Below, one piece after another: positions 61,680 through 64,000 of a DNA stretch of 64,000 nucleotides (the stretch's first letter is position 1; every line of letters starts with the position of its first letter). The stretch is taken from NCBI RefSeq assembly GCF_005930355.1, contig NZ_VDBO01000003.1, positions 248,001-312,000 of the forward strand. The letters are read 5' to 3'. Source of the stretch: Paenibacillus sinopodophylli. GTDB taxonomy: Bacteria; Bacillota; Bacilli; Paenibacillales; Paenibacillaceae. The notes under the pieces are model-generated. The model ran no database searches, was not told the origin of the DNA, and saw only the letters and a list, made by a program, of their open reading frames with translations. The position numbers were made by a program, and so were the translations under genes.

Positions 61680-63863
61680 TTAGAGCTCCCCTTCGACAAC
61701 TCTCATGCTGATCTCTTTTTGAGCGAAGCGAGACAGCACGAAGTTGGCATCCTCTTCCGCAGAGTTGGAGAGAATAACGACTACTTGCCCATCATTTACG
61801 GTGCCAATGTAATCTGTTTCCCGCAGCATGCTTGCAACCTTCTCCGAGTATTGTTTCAAGGATAACTGGCCGAGCTCACCTTCTAGCAGCAAATACGGCG
61901 TATTATGCATACTCTTAGCCTGTTTTTTGCTTGATAGAATTTCCTCGAACGCTTCTTTGCGCAGTACCGATGTTCCTTCAATAAACCTGCGGCTTTCCGT
62001 CGCATCGTAATAAGCTAGTGCACGCGACAGTGCAGAGGATACCAAATCGGAAGTGACCTTAAATAGATTTTGATAGTATAGGGAGAACTTATCGATAGAC
62101 ATACCTTCGATTGCTATAAATGCTGCAATTGTGTTCTCGTGATAAACCGGGACACTCATTAAAGGCGCCTGATCATTCAGCTCCTTGTTTACGAACACTT
62201 TTCCGTCTGCCAGCATTTTCTGAATATAGGCATGATCTTCAACCCGCAATGATTTGCTAACGGCCGCACCTGAAACATTGGTATGCGCAACAAGACGCAT
62301 GAATGAACGATTGGGACTTAGCGTATAAATGGAAACCGTTTGGACATCCATAATCGATTTGACCACATTAACCGTCGACATGAACACTTTCTCCAGCTCC
62401 AGGCTCTCCAGCTCTTTCGTAATCGAGTGGATTTTGCCAAAGCTGTCTCCGCTGTTCAATATCCGTTGCTGCAACTCATCTTTTACTTCACGAACCTCCG
62501 TGTATACCCCGTTCAAAAATTCGTATCGTTTCTCAAGCTCATCTATCTTTTGCTCTTTGGCTTGAATCATTCTATTGCGACGCTCTACCGAATAGCCGAC
62601 AACAAGACCGATAAACAAGTAGATTGCGATCTGAAAGAAAAAGTCCGTATCATACATAAGGGATACAATCTCATGTCCATCATTTAGTTTCTTGAACAGG
62701 AATAAGCCAATTGACAGAACAACTGCCAGTATGGATTGTCTATTGCCATAAATAATACCGATGATCGTGATGTAAAATAATTCAACATCAATAAGACCAT
62801 AAGCGCTGCTTTGTTGGCTAAGTACGATCCATGCTGTTAAAGCAAAAGCAAGCACATTCTCGGCATAGGGTTGTACGCTCTTCATCCATGTTCTCAAAGA
62901 AGAAGGCTGAGCAGTTGCTGTTGTTGCAGTTGCCGCACTTTCTCGGCTTGCTTGGTTCGATTGGAACCAAGCATACGTACGACTGAGCCCCTCGTCCGTA
63001 TCATACATAGGCGACCAATCCAGCTCGGCTTTAATTTTTTCATTGCTTAACGTTGAACGAGTGATATCACCAGCCCTATTAGGTGTATGCTTGATCTCCT
63101 TCACGTCCTGAAGTTCCTTCAAGACATCAACCAACGAGTTAATGCTGCGTTCCGAATTTGTCGATAGGTTATACACGCCCAAAACGCTTGAGTAAGAAGC
63201 CCGATAAATGGCATCTGCAACGTCCTCGACGTAGATGAAATCTCTCGTTTGCTCTCCATCTCCATGTATGTATAAAGTCTGACCCGATATCACCCGATCC
63301 ATGAAGATCGATATCACTCCGCCTTCTCCTACGCTTCCTTGACGCGGACCATATACATTGGAGAACCTAAAGCATACGGTGTCAAGTTCATAGAGCTGGC
63401 TCCACTTCAAACAGTAGGACTCACCGACCCATTTGCTAATACCATAAGGGGAAATAGGATCGCACTTGTCCGTTTCAACTAGCGGCAGCTTGTCATTCAT
63501 GCCATAAACGGCAGCTGAGGAAGCAAATAGAAACTTCTTAACATTGTATTTCTTGGAGAAGGTAAGCATGTTGACCAGACCAAGTACGTTTGACTCTGTG
63601 TCGAGTCTCGGATTGCTGACCGATTCCGCAACGCTGACTTGAGCAGCCAAATGAACAACGGCATCGAACCGATTCGAGCGGAATATCTCCTCACACTTTG
63701 GGTCCTCAACTGACAATTGGTAGCCCTTGTGTTTAAAGTTTATATTCTCTTTCCGTCCTGTTGACATATTATCTATAATGAAGACTTCATATCCTTCTTT
63801 ATGAAATCTATCTGCCACATGGGAACCAATAAAACCATAGCCTCCTGAAATAAGAACTTTCAC
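61680..63863 (-). CDS. pelD: UDP-sugar epimerase fused to PelD (c-di-GMP receptor)
   Basis: A 727-residue fusion. Residues 1-305 are an extended SDR epimerase (GalE/WbpP type) with NAD site GGYGFIGSH and catalytic Tyr140-x3-Lys144 (YGISK). An Ala/Thr linker (309-320) leads to PelD: four membrane helices (about 335-425), a coiled coil, a GAF domain (about 480-615) and a degenerate GGDEF domain. In the latter an RETD motif (681-684) matches the c-di-GMP I-site, while the catalytic GGDEF is lost (VNDGQ). PelD should switch on polymer synthesis when c-di-GMP binds. The epimerase would supply UDP-GalNAc or a related sugar. Starts with GTG after GGGGTGG and is the first gene of the operon. Confidence 0.93.
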   Translation of the reverse strand: MKVLISGGYGFIGSHVADRFHKEGYEVFIIDNMSTGRKENINFKHKGYQLSVEDPKCEEIFRSNRFDAVVHLAAQVSVAESVSNPRLDTESNVLGLVNMLTFSKKYNVKKFLFASSAAVYGMNDKLPLVETDKCDPISPYGISKWVGESYCLKWSQLYELDTVCFRFSNVYGPRQGSVGEGGVISIFMDRVISGQTLYIHGDGEQTRDFIYVEDVADAIYRASYSSVLGVYNLSTNSERSINSLVDVLKELQDVKEIKHTPNRAGDITRSTLSNEKIKAELDWSPMYDTDEGLSRTYAWFQSNQASRESAATATTATAQPSSLRTWMKSVQPYAENVLAFALTAWIVLSQQSSAYGLIDVELFYITIIGIIYGNRQSILAVVLSIGLFLFKKLNDGHEIVSLMYDTDFFFQIAIYLFIGLVVGYSVERRNRMIQAKEQKIDELEKRYEFLNGVYTEVREVKDELQQRILNSGDSFGKIHSITKELESLELEKVFMSTVNVVKSIMDVQTVSIYTLSPNRSFMRLVAHTNVSGAAVSKSLRVEDHAYIQKMLADGKVFVNKELNDQAPLMSVPVYHENTIAAFIAIEGMSIDKFSLYYQNLFKVTSDLVSSALSRALAYYDATESRRFIEGTSVLRKEAFEEILSSKKQAKSMHNTPYLLLEGELGQLSLKQYSEKVASMLRETDYIGTVNDGQVVVILSNSAEEDANFVLSRFAQKEISMRVVEGEL

Positions 63864-63926
63864 AATTCCACCCCGTCTTTATAATATGAACAGCATGCAG
63901 CATAACCGCTTTATTGTTCAGCCTGC

Positions 63927-64000
63927 TTAATCCTTTAAAGACACTGGAATGATTAGCTGCAGCTTTGCTGGAAGCCCCGTGCGGCTTGAAGAATAGTCCT
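63927..64000 (-). CDS. Possible 3' end of a gene entering from the right edge
   Basis: The minus-strand frame from the edge reads DYSSSRTGLPAKLQLIIPVS and ends LKD then TAA, leaving 63 bases before the epimerase-PelD start. It is too short to identify and could be chance. Confidence 0.35.
   Translation of the reverse strand, partial: DYSSSRTGLPAKLQLIIPVSLKD

Noticed and set aside
61680..62000. PelD as an active diguanylate cyclase
   Set aside because: The GGDEF signature is replaced by VNDGQ; only the RxxD binding motif remains.

Overview
The window is chromosomal DNA from a spore-forming Gram-positive of the Paenibacillaceae (Paenibacillus or a close relative). This is inferred from strong GGAGG-type ribosome binding sites with several GTG and TTG starts, a T-box leader before serS, YesM/YesN-type two-component genes beside sugar ABC genes, a BmrCD-type exporter, a YdjO-like cold protein, Gram-positive lipoprotein signals, and the absence of outer-membrane genes. 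No rRNA, tRNA, insertion sequence, prophage or CRISPR array was found. Nearly all the DNA is ordinary coding sequence, and both ends of the window cut through genes or operons.

Layout. 1-4.3 kb: the end of a GGDEF-EAL c-di-GMP enzyme, a secreted repeat protein and a chemoreceptor. 4.4-8.7 kb: a heterodimeric multidrug ABC exporter (bmrC, bmrD) behind a leader that encodes a 30-residue peptide and a terminator, a probable ribosome-mediated attenuator. 8.8-16.5 kb: flavohaemoglobin with an FNR/CRP-type site, a compact Crp/Fnr-like regulator, a nuclease-helicase, a diguanylate cyclase and a PP2C phosphatase. 16.5-23.5 kb: a carbohydrate ABC importer and its divergent YesMN-type two-component system. 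23.5-34.9 kb: small conserved proteins, pirin, an amidase / FAH / gamma-glutamyltransferase operon divergent from an Lrp regulator with a split CHR transporter, a methyltransferase, a TIM-barrel isomerase-like protein and YidC. 35.2-43.4 kb: an amino-acid ABC system with fused binding protein and permease, DinB-like and DUF1284 proteins, a very large hybrid kinase, and serS with its T-box. 43.5-53 kb: a TetM-like GTPase, a MATE exporter, an extremely acidic small protein, membrane proteins and a PAS histidine kinase.

53-63.9 kb is the most interesting part. It is a seven-gene minus-strand operon matching the Gram-positive Pel exopolysaccharide order D-E-A-F-G, but with three differences. PelD carries an N-terminal UDP-sugar epimerase, PelG carries a C-terminal CotH-kinase domain behind an internal lipobox-like segment, and the operon continues into a VTC polyphosphate-polymerase-like gene and a DUF4956 membrane gene. 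The PelD part keeps an RxxD c-di-GMP site while its GGDEF motif is degenerate. Two other c-di-GMP genes lie in the window.

A second cross-window feature is a dispersed intergenic element of about 100 bp folding into two hairpins. It occurs in four full copies (near 4.3, 11.3, 24.0 and 47.9 kb), two of which supply the last codons and stop codon of the adjacent gene.
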